A DNA stretch of 12,145 nucleotides from positions 201,312 through 213,456 of the forward strand of contig SSNU01000188.1 in assembly GCA_012064415.1 (NCBI GenBank). Reading direction: 5' to 3'. A program made the translations under genes and the position numbers. The notes below the pieces were generated by a model, which saw nothing but the letters and a program-made list of their open reading frames with translations, was not told where the DNA came from and made no database searches. Below, piece after piece: positions 1 through 7,169 of the stretch. Positions within the stretch are counted from its first letter, which is position 1, and every line of letters begins with the position of its first letter. The stretch is from Gyrodactylus bullatarudis (Eukaryota; Platyhelminthes; Monogenea; Gyrodactylidea; Gyrodactylidae).

Positions 1-74
1 ATCTCAAAAGCCATACAATTATGACAATGTGATAACTCGACAGACAATGCAAATGCCCTCCAACCCTGATCATT

Positions 75-213
75 ATGAGAGCCAATCAGATTTATTTATA
101 TTTTTCTTTGTTTTTTACTATATATTTGGCCTGTAAGAGGCTGAAGAGTATGCCTGAAATAAAGCGCTTATTCCTCAAAAATTTTCTCGGCATCCTTTCT
201 TATTTATTTAAAT
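75..213 (+). repeat. Pseudo-LTR-like repeat, copy 1, with CCAAT and TATA boxes
   Basis: This copy has CCAAT at 82-86, a TATATA stretch at about 118-125, and a hammerhead-like core starting at 141. The same order and similar spacing recur at 871-1014, on the minus strand at 2640-2760, and at 8620-8750. An initiation site 25-30 bases below the TATA box would fall in or next to the ribozyme-like sequence. The right end of the repeat coincides with the start of recognisable endonuclease coding, which marks the deletion junction. Confidence 0.65.
137..176 (+). ncRNA. Hammerhead-ribozyme-like motif, copy 1
   Basis: The conserved core is complete: CTGAAGA at 141-147 fits CUGANGA, GAA is at 156-158, and the cleavage triplet is ATT ending at 172. 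Stem I is GAGG (137-140) with CCTC (173-176), four perfect pairs. Stem III is ATAA (159-162) with TTAT (168-171), four perfect pairs around a 5-nt loop. The weak point is domain II: only 8 nt (148-155), which can form at most a G-U closing pair. This gives type I topology as reported for PLE ribozymes. Activity is not shown. The same architecture in copies 2 and 4 argues against chance. Confidence 0.6.
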
Positions 214-609
214 TCAAATGTCCTTGTAAGACAGAGTACATAGGCCACACTACCAGGAGACTGGAAGATAGAGTCAATGAACATCTGTACACAGGAAACA
301 CAGCGATCAGAGAACATATCAAGGTATGCGAAAAAAAGGTTTCCCCTTCAAACTGTTATATCCTCTACAGACAAAACGAGAAAAACGCAAAAACCTTGAA
401 AACAGCAGAAGCTTTCTTCATTAAAAAGGAAAACCCAACAAAAGAAAATAACAAAAACTCTATCTCTCACTTGGCCAACCACCAGAAATAGAGAAAAAGA
501 ACCTATGGTGACCACATCTCAACCTGAAGGAAAAAGGAAAAGGACCAGAACTTTAGATGCAGATAGAGAAAACAATAAAATTACCAAGTACTTTCATTCA
601 ACCCAATAG
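205..609 (+). pseudogene. PLE GIY-YIG endonuclease domain, broken
   Basis: An open frame from 75 to 491 enters a GIY-YIG-type endonuclease after about residue 45. Visible motifs are the Cys pair and YIG block (CPCKTEYIGHTTRRLEDR), the following EH, and a late Glu-containing AEAFFIKK helix, in the order expected for the endonuclease of EN-positive PLEs, which nicks target DNA for integration. Residues before this come from translating the repeat and are not native. Near 440-460 the likely frame shifts: a second frame continues through a basic tail (EGKRKRTRTLDADREN) to a stop at 607-609 after KITKYFHSTQ. The reverse transcriptase that should precede the domain is missing. It is surely non-autonomous. 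Confidence 0.75.
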
Positions 610-870
610 ATAACACCCCAAGATAGTTTTCTTCATTCAAATTTAAATTGTATATTATGTAAAGAACAATCAACATTACATGTTGTATATAAAATTAGTA
701 CATCTTGAATACATATACTTAGAGTACGAATACTCACAAGATATATTGCATAAAATTTGAACCCACCAAAAGGTGGGTGATAGATCAAAAGATACCTACA
801 CTCATCTTTCATGAGTCATAAACTGTGAAAGAAGAGATAATATAAAAACCATTCTCAACCCAAGCAAAAA
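610..870 (+). other. PLE 3' non-coding segment with three short hairpins
   Basis: No coding potential is seen between the end of the endonuclease tail and the second repeat. Three perfect inverted repeats occur close together: GAGTA/TACTC around a CGAA loop (722-735), ACCCACC/GGTGGGT around AAAA (761-778), and ACTCAT/ATGAGT around CTTTC (800-816). They sit where a 3' UTR recognised by the element's own protein could be, but this role is inferred. Confidence 0.45.
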
Positions 871-1014
871 ATGAGAGCCAATCAGATTCATCCTAACCTT
901 TTTTTTAGTTGTTTTGTAATATTTTATATATATATGGCATGTAAGAGGCTGAAGAGTATGCCCGAAATAAAAGCGCTATTCCTCAAATATTCGGCATCTT
1001 TCTTATTCATTAAA
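871..1014 (+). repeat. Pseudo-LTR-like repeat, copy 2, with CCAAT and TATA boxes
   Basis: This is the direct repeat of 75-213. CCAAT lies at 878-882, a long alternating TATATATATA at 926-935, and the ribozyme-like core starts at 949. The middle (889-925) differs from copy 1, while both ends are well kept. A 67-codon open frame starting at 871 is a by-product of the repeat and is not a gene. Confidence 0.65.
945..984 (+). ncRNA. Hammerhead-ribozyme-like motif, copy 2
   Basis: The core is intact: CTGAAGA at 949-955, GAA at 964-966, triplet ATT ending at 980. Stem I is GAGG (945-948) with CCTC (981-984), four perfect pairs. Stem III is ATA (967-969) with TAT (977-979) around a 7-nt loop. Domain II is 8 nt (956-963, GTATGCCC) with a single G-C closing pair possible. 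Relative to copy 1, stem III lost one pair through small changes in the loop, while the core and stem I are unchanged. Confidence 0.6.
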
Positions 1015-1089
1015 ATGCTCTCAACGTTTGCTCGGATCATAGAGGACACAAAAACCCATCTCATTACATCTTAATACTATTATTTTCAG

Positions 1090-1362
1090 ATTTTTCCAAG
1101 AATACTCTATTTGAGTACGAATACGATTATAAGCAAATCATGAAAATTGGAAATGAAATCGAATTCAAGGGTAATAAATTTGAAATATATTACAATACAT
1201 CTAAACAGAAGATACTCGTGGATGCATATTCACCGATATATACTAATCAGATGCATTCAACGAAGAGCTTTATCATGCTTAAAGAAGGTATTAAATACAA
1301 AGTATTAATGACAAATGGTGAAATTAGTAGATTAGTTGGAAATTTTGTGGAACGAAAAATTA
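1090..1362 (+). CDS. Candidate exon A of a host gene (repeated ~90-residue domain)
   Basis: An acceptor (tract ending TATTTTCAG at 1089) opens a frame with no stop through a donor GTAAAT at 1363. The exon is 273 bases, phase 1 at both ends, with 90 complete codons. An alternative donor, GTAGAT at 1327, has the same phase. The product is hydrophilic and beta-rich in appearance, with the block IEFKGNKFEIYYNTS. This resembles IEVFGRKARFYYESE of exon B (six identities in fifteen). Symmetric phase-1 exons of about 90 codons are typical of extracellular modules such as Ig domains, but no Cys pair is present here. The upstream part of the gene must lie outside the window or beyond the PLE. I do not recognise the family. 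The ATG at 1140 is internal if this is an exon. The reading could instead be an isolated short ORF. Confidence 0.45.
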
Positions 1363-1486
1363 GTAAATTTCTTCATCTGTTAAAAATTATCACTTCCTAT
1401 TTCAATGTTCAACCACATATTTTAACAACTTTTCATGTTTATGATTATAAGAAAATTATTTTTACTATAATATATATATAATAATA

Positions 1487-2090
1487 TATAGTGGTTGAAA
1501 AAACATTACGCTTACTTATTCAATCTAAATTTTTCAAGTTATTTTTAACAATGCATTTACGAAATAAAGATGATTCAAAAAAGATGATAGACTCAAAAGA
1601 GCTCACAATGGAGGCTCAGTTATGGTATGGGGAGCAATATACTCTGGAGGAACCTTACCTCTAGTAATTTTTGAAGGAAAAATGAATTCAGAAATGTACC
1701 AGAATGTCTTGAATAATGCTATTGCTCCATTTAAAAATGAGATGAAGAATAGTAATCTGGTTTTTCAACAAGTCCAAGTCAACAATTGAATGACTGAATA
1801 GATATGATAGTGATTTTATTGATTGGCCTGCTCGAGGCCCTGAAAGAATCCTATAGAAAATTTATGGGGACATCTAGCTCAAAAGGTTTATGAAAATGAA
1901 AAGCCGTACGAAAATTTCATCAACCAATTGAAAAATTTAAGATTCTGGTAGCAAAATATATTTGGGACCTTGGGAAAATTGTAGGAGGAATGTTGCTCGA
2001 TTCTGATTAACCGACAAATACTCAATTTCTATTGGTCTATTATTTATGAGATTTGGGGTAGAAATGGTATATAAGTAATGTATATATGCA
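1487..2090 (+). mobile_element. Tc1-like transposon remnant inside the first putative intron
   Basis: A Tc1-style 5' inverted terminal repeat starts with TATAGTGGTTGAAAAAAC at 1487, where most family members have CAGTGGTTG after the TA target. The remains of the transposase C-terminal half follow. A matching right TIR could not be placed with confidence; the 3' limit is approximate. The whole remnant fits between the donor at 1363 and the acceptor at 2204. Confidence 0.6.
1600..2010 (+). pseudogene. Tc1-like transposase, C-terminal half, broken
   Basis: Translation begins in the highly conserved block GGSVMVWGAIYSGG (about 1607 onward) and continues with an F..GKMNSEMYQNVL segment and a FQQ block. 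A stop and a frameshift follow, then DFIDWPARGPE, equivalent to the family's DWPARSPDLNPIE block with its catalytic acidic residues. In the next frame IENLWGHLAQKVYEN follows, which is the typical family C-terminus. The N-terminal DNA-binding half is absent. DDE transposases of this family excise and reinsert at TA dinucleotides; this copy is dead through stops and frameshifts. Confidence 0.8.
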
Positions 2091-2203
2091 CATTCACACA
2101 ACTCTCGTCACTTTACAGAGCCTTTACCTGTATACACTTAATAAAAATACATTCGATAACAATCCTTTTTTCATATAATTGATCTATTTTTATTTTATTT
2201 TAG

Positions 2204-2473
2204 CTCTCTTATCCAAAATTTGCAGTAAAGGTCAAATTGACAAAATTGATTTCAATTCAATCGAAGTCTTCGGACGTAAAGCTAGATTTTACTACGAATC
2301 AGAAACGGTTTGTGAAATAGATTTGACTACTGCTAATGTTAATAAATTAATGTTGTCAAGTAGTGAAACTGATCAGCAAATTTATATTAGCCATATCTTG
2401 AAAAAATCGAAAGATACTGTGCTTCAATGGTCATTACTTTATGAAAATTTCAGTGATTTCGTATTAGCAATAA
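2204..2473 (+). CDS. Candidate exon B of a host gene (repeated ~90-residue domain)
   Basis: A very good acceptor, a long T-rich tract ending TTTTAG at 2203, leads into 270 bases of open frame that end at a consensus-like donor, GTGAGTAA, at 2474. Both ends are phase 1, the same as exon A, so the two can be spliced in frame. The 89 complete codons contain IEVFGRKARFYYESE, which aligns with IEFKGNKFEIYYNTS in exon A, and a C-terminal half with DTVLQWSLLYENFSDFVLA. Two Cys are present in the first half only. The splice context is the strongest evidence. The domain is unrecognised; an Ig-like beta sandwich is a guess from length, phase and spacing. Confidence 0.5.
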
Positions 2474-2639
2474 GTGAGTAAATAAGAATTACATCGAAGA
2501 TACACGTTCTTTGCTTTGAGAGATGGTGGTCAAATGATGTTTTTAGAATCAAAATCAAATTTGCTTAAAATGGTCTAAGGATTAACCTCAGGATCAAGAA
2601 AAGGTAAAATTTCGATTTTTTGAAAATGATTCAATATTC

Positions 2640-2760
2640 TATGAATCGAGTTGTTTCAAGAACAAAGCCTTTATTTCGGGCATACTCATCAGTGTGACAC
2701 AATCCATATAAATACGTTTTTGGTTAAAATAAAATTTAATAATCATTGGTTGAAGTGTTT
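2640..2760 (-). repeat. Pseudo-LTR-like repeat, copy 3, reverse orientation
   Basis: Read on the minus strand this shows CCAAT (complement of 2745-2749), TTTATATGG (near 2703-2711), and then CTGATGAGTATGCCCGAAAT, the same order as the repeats at 75 and 871. The block GAGTATGCCCGAAATAAA is identical to copy 2. Flanking sequence has diverged strongly. It suggests another PLE end inserted in the opposite orientation in the second putative intron. Confidence 0.5.
2655..2697 (-). ncRNA. Hammerhead-ribozyme-like motif, copy 3, decayed helices
   Basis: On the minus strand the core CTGATGA (2692-2686) and GAA (2677-2675) are intact, with the same 8-nt domain II, GTATGCCC. Stem III can form an A-T, a T-G wobble and three A-T pairs up to a GTT triplet. 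Stem I is mostly mispaired, so this copy is probably inactive. It matters mainly as evidence that core and domain II length are shared across the family. Confidence 0.4.
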
Positions 2761-2920
2761 TTTAACTTTGGTTGGTTAATTCCTGTTTCCAGGGTTGATC
2801 GAATCTCATAGAAAATTTGATTCACTGTTAATTACTTGAATAACCAGAGTTTTTTAAATTACACTAATAATCTGAATAATAGTTTGTGACAAAAAGTTCA
2901 TTTCAAAGTAAATCAACAAT

Positions 2921-3183
2921 TTATTGTGTGGAACTGTAGAAATCTGTAATTTTTCTATCCACTTCCACTTTTGTTCTCATTATCTTTTGAGGGGGACTGG
3001 AAAGATCCTGGAGCTTTTGACTTGGCCTTTGCTTTGTTGGCTTTACATAATTTCTCTTTTCCAAATTCAATTCAAGAACACTTAAGCCTGAATAATTGAG
3101 GTTATAAATCCGCAAGCAAAACTTGCAGGGAGTGGAGGTGTACTTTCCTCTCTGTCCCTTTTTCGGGTTTACGTGTATTTTAA
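2921..3183 (-). pseudogene. BED-type zinc-finger-like fragment
   Basis: A minus-strand frame is open from the piggyBac boundary at 3183 to a stop at 2921-2923. It shows GKYTSTPCKFC, then YNLNYSG, then SVLELNLEKRN. The Cys-X2-Cys and the S.L..(H)L..(R)(H) spacing resemble a BED finger, as found at the N-terminus of hAT transposases and chromatin proteins, but both expected His positions read Asn here, so zinc binding is probably lost. The frame ends VDRKITDFYSSTQ, a shape also seen after BED fingers. There is no ATG near the start, and the N-terminal side is cut by the piggyBac insertion. The assignment is tentative. Confidence 0.35.
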
Positions 3184-3198
3184 CCCATTAAGACCCAG

Positions 3199-4187
3199 CG
3201 GGTCATATATGGGACAGGTTAATTATTTATCAATAGAAACCTTATTATTAACTTTAGAAAAATATTTTTTGAAAATCTGAAAACAGTATAAATTGAGAAT
3301 TTTAGACCACAGGAAAAAATATATTCACTCTTAAAGTTGGTCAAAGTTGAATTTTTCAAATTTGATGAACTAGACTTTTTATATGTTTTTTGAGGAGCTT
3401 AGAGATAGGATGGCGGTGCCGAAATAAAACATGGTTGAAGAGTCAATATCACTTATTGACATTGGGGATTGTTTACCTGTCCCTAATATGACCCGATGGA
3501 ACTCCAAGGAACCCTGAATTGTTTCCATGATACTAAATAGACCAATGAGAATCCTCTTGGGACGTTAAGTTCTTCATATTCCGGTCGAATCTCTGGTCAA
3601 AACTAATTCTTATAATAAGAAAGAGAAGAAATTCACAACTATCCTGAAGCCCCAGACAATTTCTGCTCATATTAAATATATGAATGGAGTTGACGTCCAT
3701 GATTCGCTAACTGCTAGATATAGGCTATCATACAAGTCAATGAAATGGAACCTATATATCTTTTAGAAAACCATTATGAGTGCTACAATGAATGCTAACA
3801 TCACCTATAAAGTATGATAAAAAGTGGGGTAGATCCGAAATCTATCATGATTCATGAAATTTTTGGTTAAACTCGCAATGGGTCTTATAGCTTCCAAGAC
3901 CGAGGCTGTTTAGAGAGGAATGAATCAGTTACCGAAGAGAAACATCTAACCAATTCCTGTCGACGATGACAGTGTGAGTCACTGGCCCGGAGATACGGAT
4001 CGAGGTCGTTTAATGAAAACGGAAGTTTACTGCAAGAAATATGGTTTCAAATTATGGTTTGTAGCTTACCGAAATTGTTTCGAATCGCTTCATAAAAAAT
4101 AAAAATATTGTCATGATACACACTCATTCTATTAGTCACTTACAAGAAAGTATGATTAACGAAGTTCCACTGTCCCATATACGGTAC
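3199..4187. repeat. Subterminal inverted repeats of the piggyBac element, with an extra internal copy
   Basis: CGGGTCATATATGGGACAGG at 3199-3218 recurs inverted at 3477-3496 (18 of 20 positions) and, more weakly, at 4169-4187, where TATATGGGACAG is exact on the complement. Subterminal repeats beside the TIRs are usual in this family. The copy at 3477 is internal and may mark a nested or rearranged end. Confidence 0.65.
3630..4102 (+). pseudogene. piggyBac transposase, C-terminal remnant
   Basis: From 3632 the frame reads KPQTISAHIKYMNGVDVHD and RYRLSYKSMKWNLYIF, matching the family's P..I..Y...MGGVD..D and KWW blocks. The GVD aspartate, one of the catalytic acidic residues in the family, is retained. 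Several stops and frame changes follow. The final frame ends CKKYGFKLWFVAYRNCFESL and then HKK at a stop (4100-4102), which corresponds to the C-terminal cysteine-rich finger ending CF..(F/L)H, with several of its Cys lost. The N-terminal two thirds of a normal transposase are not present. Confidence 0.75.
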
Positions 4188-4295
4188 ATCTCATAACTTC
4201 TAAACTAGAAATGTGATAAAAACAGCGTCATATTCGCTCAAATTAATTTTTGAATTTTCCCATGAAAAATATTCTTCTGGGTCTTAAAGGGCTAA

Positions 4296-4685
4296 GGGGT
4301 ATAAATAAAATATTTCACTCTACTCTTGGTGTATTCTTACGTAAAAAATGAAGTTGGAATTAGAAGTCAAGCTGCATAAAAAATATTGTCATTTTAGCAA
4401 TTGAAAAATAATATCATAATTTTTAGATTTACAGTCTAAATATACTTGAATCAGCCACTATTATTACTAAGCTATCTTTTAGCTTTGCATTGATGTGCCT
4501 ATCATACGCATGAGTGATTTTATGACTTTTTTATTTCACTTTGTAAGTGGCCACCTCAACCCCCAATAACTACTATTAATAGTATAGAAAATTTCTCTAG
4601 GTTGATATATTTAAAGTGGTTCTATCTGTTCTTCGACCCTCATTTTTCAATTTGCTCTTGCACATTTTTGGTTCTTCTTATTGGT
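4296..4685. other. AT-rich stretch with no recognised feature
   Basis: This lies between the piggyBac right end and the minus-strand pseudogene. I found no open frame with a recognisable motif, no convincing splice pair in phase 1, and no terminal repeat. Confidence 0.5.
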
Positions 4686-5596
4686 TCATATTTTTAATTG
4701 AAATACTGCATAAATATAAAGGAAATTAACGATTGTCTCTCTCACAAGAATTTTATTATTTGGACTTTTGTGATTTCCAAATAGTTTTGGCATGGTGTAC
4801 AAAGAGACTTCTACACTTTTTTCTCCACATTTGTCTGGAATCTGGTGAAATCTTTGTCTTTCAAAAGTTTTTATTAACTTCAGGACCAGTAACGACTCCA
4901 TTCTCGATTTTGGCGTCTGATATTTTTGGGAATATTGCCTTGATCCGAGACTTGTCTTTTATATTTTTGATGAACTGGATTGCAAGCCCTAGCTAGATAT
5001 GAAGAGGAGGAAGAATAACTCTGTTTCTTTCAATTGGGTTATCATGCATTTTGTTGAATTCGAAGACGTCTTGTCGTATAGGCCAGTGAATTTGATCAGC
5101 ATGGTTCGTGTGACTTTTAGAGTCCCATAAACAGAATATACACAGGTATTTACAGGAGCATTGTTGGAGTCCATTAATAACATTAATGGCTTTAAAATCC
5201 CCAATGATATTCCACTTGTACTGGTCGTATCCGACTTTGTCAAAGAAATTTGAATACTTCATATTTCTTTTTGAGAACTCTTGGGTAACCTAATATTAAA
5301 GGTCTGATTTGATTTATGAAATCGTGTAGTGTGAACTTGAGGCCTGAGCTAGAAGCATCAATAAACAGTCTCCATTCCTCTTTTTTGTACGATATTTCCA
5401 GTTTATTCATTAATCCAAGGACATCAGAACAGTGTACTAAATCATCGTCTTGATAATAAAAGGCTCGAAAAGCTTTATCCCTAGTTAAGAAGCTTGATGA
5501 TTTCACCTCTTCAAGAAATCCTTTCTTTTTCAAGGATACTAAACTTGAATGGTTCGAAGAATTTAATTCAATTGACGATGCTTTGGAAAATGACAA
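4686..5596 (-). pseudogene. Pseudogene of an uncharacterised, repeat-borne metazoan protein family
   Basis: Four minus-strand frames join in order. The first (5596-5240) holds FYYQDDDLVHCSDVLGLMNK and EEWRLFIDASSSGLKFTL. After a frameshift near 5255 the second (to 4993) holds CKYLCIFCLWDSKSHTNHA, with two Cys pairs, and RNRVILPPLHI, ending at a TAG in place of an expected Lys. The same frame resumes with LGLAIQFIKNI and FPKISDAKIENGVVTGPEV. A final shifted frame (to 4686) contains LFGNHKSPNN. I recognise this motif order (EEWRLFIDSS, C.LCLWDSR, LPPLHIKLGL, GNHKA.N) from a family that recurs in many copies in arthropod and cnidarian genomes, with no known biochemical role that I can name. Repetition in genomes suggests carriage by a transposon; this is inference. 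The copy is non-functional. Confidence 0.7.
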
Positions 5597-5599
5597 GAA

Positions 5600-6280
5600 T
5601 TGGTAAGCCGTTACATAATTCTAGTGTTTACGATTTTGATGAATAATAAATCTAACTTGTAATTAATAATACAAAAAGTTTTTATTCACATTCATTTTGA
5701 CTAATTTTATAGCATAGAAAATATTTAGGTTTCTAACCAAATAGACTACGCAACATGTTGATAATTATTCTTCGTATGAATGAAAACGAGTGATCATATT
5801 CGTAGGGATCTCATTGTTAAAATCAGAGAGGGGTCTCTCACTGTAAAAATGAAACAGGGGTCTGACACTGTGATTTCTAACTTAAGCAAATAGTGTAATC
5901 ACCACTCCTCCCCTTTTTAGGAATGGGTTAGGAAAATTAGAAATAAGACTTTTCTCAATATTAATTAGAAATTTAAATTTGGACGCATCCAACTTTAAAA
6001 CAGTCTAGTTTTGACCTGGAATAATATTTAATTATGAAATTCTAGGAAAGGGCTAAACTTGTAATTCTGCATGGTACTAATTTTATAGTTCAAAACGTGG
6101 ATTTTCTTAACTTTCTTATTTCTGAAGCTAGAATTCTGAAAAGCATACCAAACGATATATCTTTATATAACTAAATCTTTTACATTAAAATATTTTCGAA
6201 GAAATATTATTTAAGGCTATTTATGTGAAACACAACAGGAATCCTACTTAAAAATCAGAAATTCAATGTGCTTGAATTTC
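5600..6280. other. Non-coding stretch of the second putative intron
   Basis: Apart from the short tandem repeat at 5805-5882 I see no gene-like frame, terminal repeat or RNA structure that I can name. Confidence 0.5.
5805..5882 (+). repeat. Three diverged tandem units of about 27 bases
   Basis: Units start at 5805, 5831 and 5858 with GGATCT, GGGTCT and GGGTCT, followed by a CA(T/C)TGT or CACTGT block and an A-rich end. Units 1 and 2 keep the order GG(A/G)TCTC.CA.TGTTAAAAT or TGTAAAAAT; unit 3 is the most diverged. Confidence 0.5.
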
Positions 6281-6340
6281 ATTGGTTGAATGTTCCCTGT
6301 ACTCTCATTGGTCGAGAAAAATCATGGTTTAGGTATATAA
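6281..6340 (+). promoter_or_regulatory. Possible Pol II promoter: two reversed CCAAT boxes and a TATA box
   Basis: ATTGG occurs at 6281-6285 and again at 6307-6311, and TATATAA at 6334-6340. The layout is like a simple Pol II promoter on the plus strand, about 340 bases above candidate exon C. No signal-peptide ORF follows directly. It might be an alternative promoter or, given the CCAAT-TATA modules elsewhere in the window, a decayed transposon promoter. Confidence 0.3.
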
Positions 6341-6680
6341 CCGAGATGTAAAAAACGATTTGGACAGAGTGGGATAGAAAACGGGTACTTTACCTGTATA
6401 TTCGATCTATAAAGTGAAAGATTTTACTGCTTACACTATCAAAAATCATATGCGATAATATTTGAGGTCTGAGATAATCATGCTTATAATTTTTCCAAAG
6501 AAATTATGTAAAAAAAAAGATTTTTTTTTTCTCTCGATTGGTACCTATATTGTCTTAAATAATTATAATCCTTGACTTGATAGAGGAACTCTTAAGTAAA
6601 GTCAACCTGATAATTGGCTGAAATCTAAAATAATTAATATATGAATGTGAAATATATATTATCATATCATTATTTTGAAG

Positions 6681-6940
6681 CCCCGCGGAGAAATGAAATT
6701 ATACTCTATGACGATAATAAAAATACATTTGACAGAATAGAGAAAGTCGAATTTTCTAGAGACAAAATTATTCTTTCTAAGAAGAATAACAGTGAAATTA
6801 TTTCAGTATTCGATATCCAATCATATCTTAGTGGTATTTATATATGCACAATAATGGTCAATAGTAAAAGTTTAACCATAAAAGCTGAAAATCACATTCG
6901 ATTAAAATTGATGGAATTTATGAATTCAAACATATCTTGA
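6681..6940 (+). CDS. Candidate terminal exon C (Ig-like C-terminal strand motif)
   Basis: An acceptor-like TATTTTGAAG ends at 6680; its pyrimidine tract is weaker than that of exon B. It opens a frame entered in phase 1, matching the donors of exons A and B. Eighty-five codons end at TGA (6938-6940), closely followed by AATAAA. The second half reads SEIISVFDIQSYLSGIYIC, which fits the E-F strand pattern of Ig domains (L.I..V...D.G.Y.C), with the Asp-x-Gly part blurred. The partner Cys of the B strand is not seen. VEFSRDKIILSKKN may align with the IE..G.K block of exons A and B. No membrane segment follows, so the product would be secreted or cytosolic. An ATG at 6641 is in the same frame and could instead be a start of a separate 99-codon gene. 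Confidence 0.45.
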
Positions 6941-6941
6941 A

Positions 6942-6966
6942 AATAAATGCCTAGATGGAAAATAAA
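6942..6966 (+). terminator. Polyadenylation signals after exon C
   Basis: AATAAA occurs at 6942-6947, two bases after the TGA, and again at 6961-6966. Position and strand fit the end of the putative host transcript. The signal is short and common in AT-rich DNA, so it only supports the exon call. Confidence 0.4.
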
Positions 6967-7169
6967 CTTGATTTTATCATTTCGTTTTCAATTAAAAACC
7001 CTTATTTATTAAATGATATACACGGACGATATTGGGTTTAAATAAAAGCTAAGTAATCAGATTAAACTAAACAATCAATGTTGATAGAATATTTATTTTA
7101 ATGGAGGTGGTCAAATGTTACCATTTGGTTCGAGGAAGAAGAAAATTTTAGGGATAAAATTCATACGAA

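Larger units (their letters stand above)
40..1020 (+). mobile_element. Internally deleted Penelope-like element (pseudo-LTR / endonuclease / pseudo-LTR)
   Basis: Two direct repeats, 75-213 and 871-1014, bracket a GIY-YIG endonuclease remnant. Both start with the same 18 bases, ATGAGAGCCAATCAGATT, and share a second nearly identical block from TGTAAGAGGCTGAAGAG to CTTATT. Similarity may extend some 40 bases upstream of each (CAACCC at 61-66 and 856-861). PLEs are known to carry partial repeats called pLTRs, with hammerhead motifs, around a single ORF of reverse transcriptase plus GIY-YIG endonuclease. Here the reverse transcriptase is absent: the left repeat runs directly into the endonuclease near 205-215. 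I infer a large internal deletion. The true outer ends are not defined, and the left end may lie outside the window. Confidence 0.7.
3184..4291 (+). mobile_element. piggyBac-family transposon remnant with TIRs and TTAA-type target
   Basis: The left end CCCATTAAGACCCAG (3184-3198) and the complement of the right end, CCCTTTAAGACCCAG (4291-4277), match at 14 of 15 positions. The left flank is TTAA (3180-3183) and the right flank CTAA (4292-4295), a one-base decay of the TTAA duplication that piggyBac elements make. Total length is 1108 bases, well under an autonomous element, so much of the transposase gene is deleted. It lies in the second putative intron and separates the BED-like fragment from unrecognised sequence. 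Confidence 0.85.

Noticed and set aside
871..1074. 67-codon plus-strand open frame
   Set aside because: It is the translated pseudo-LTR repeat; the similar N-terminus of the frame at 75 is due to the same DNA repeat, not to a conserved protein.
2584..2611. 12-base micro-exon between AACCTCAG and GTAAAA
   Set aside because: Both splice signals are plausible and the length keeps the frame, but such short matches are common in AT-rich DNA and no conservation can be seen.
3404..3440. Fifth hammerhead-like copy around GGTGCCGAAATAAAAC
   Set aside because: The CCGAAATAAAA string resembles the ribozyme 3' core, but no CTGANGA precedes it and no stem I pairing is found. It is inside piggyBac.
4733..4996. 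Plus-strand 87-codon open frame
   Set aside because: It is the antisense shadow of the minus-strand pseudogene at 4686-5596, whose motifs are clear.
6505..6535. A-run and T-run hairpin
   Set aside because: Simple homopolymer tracts in AT-rich DNA; no further structure.
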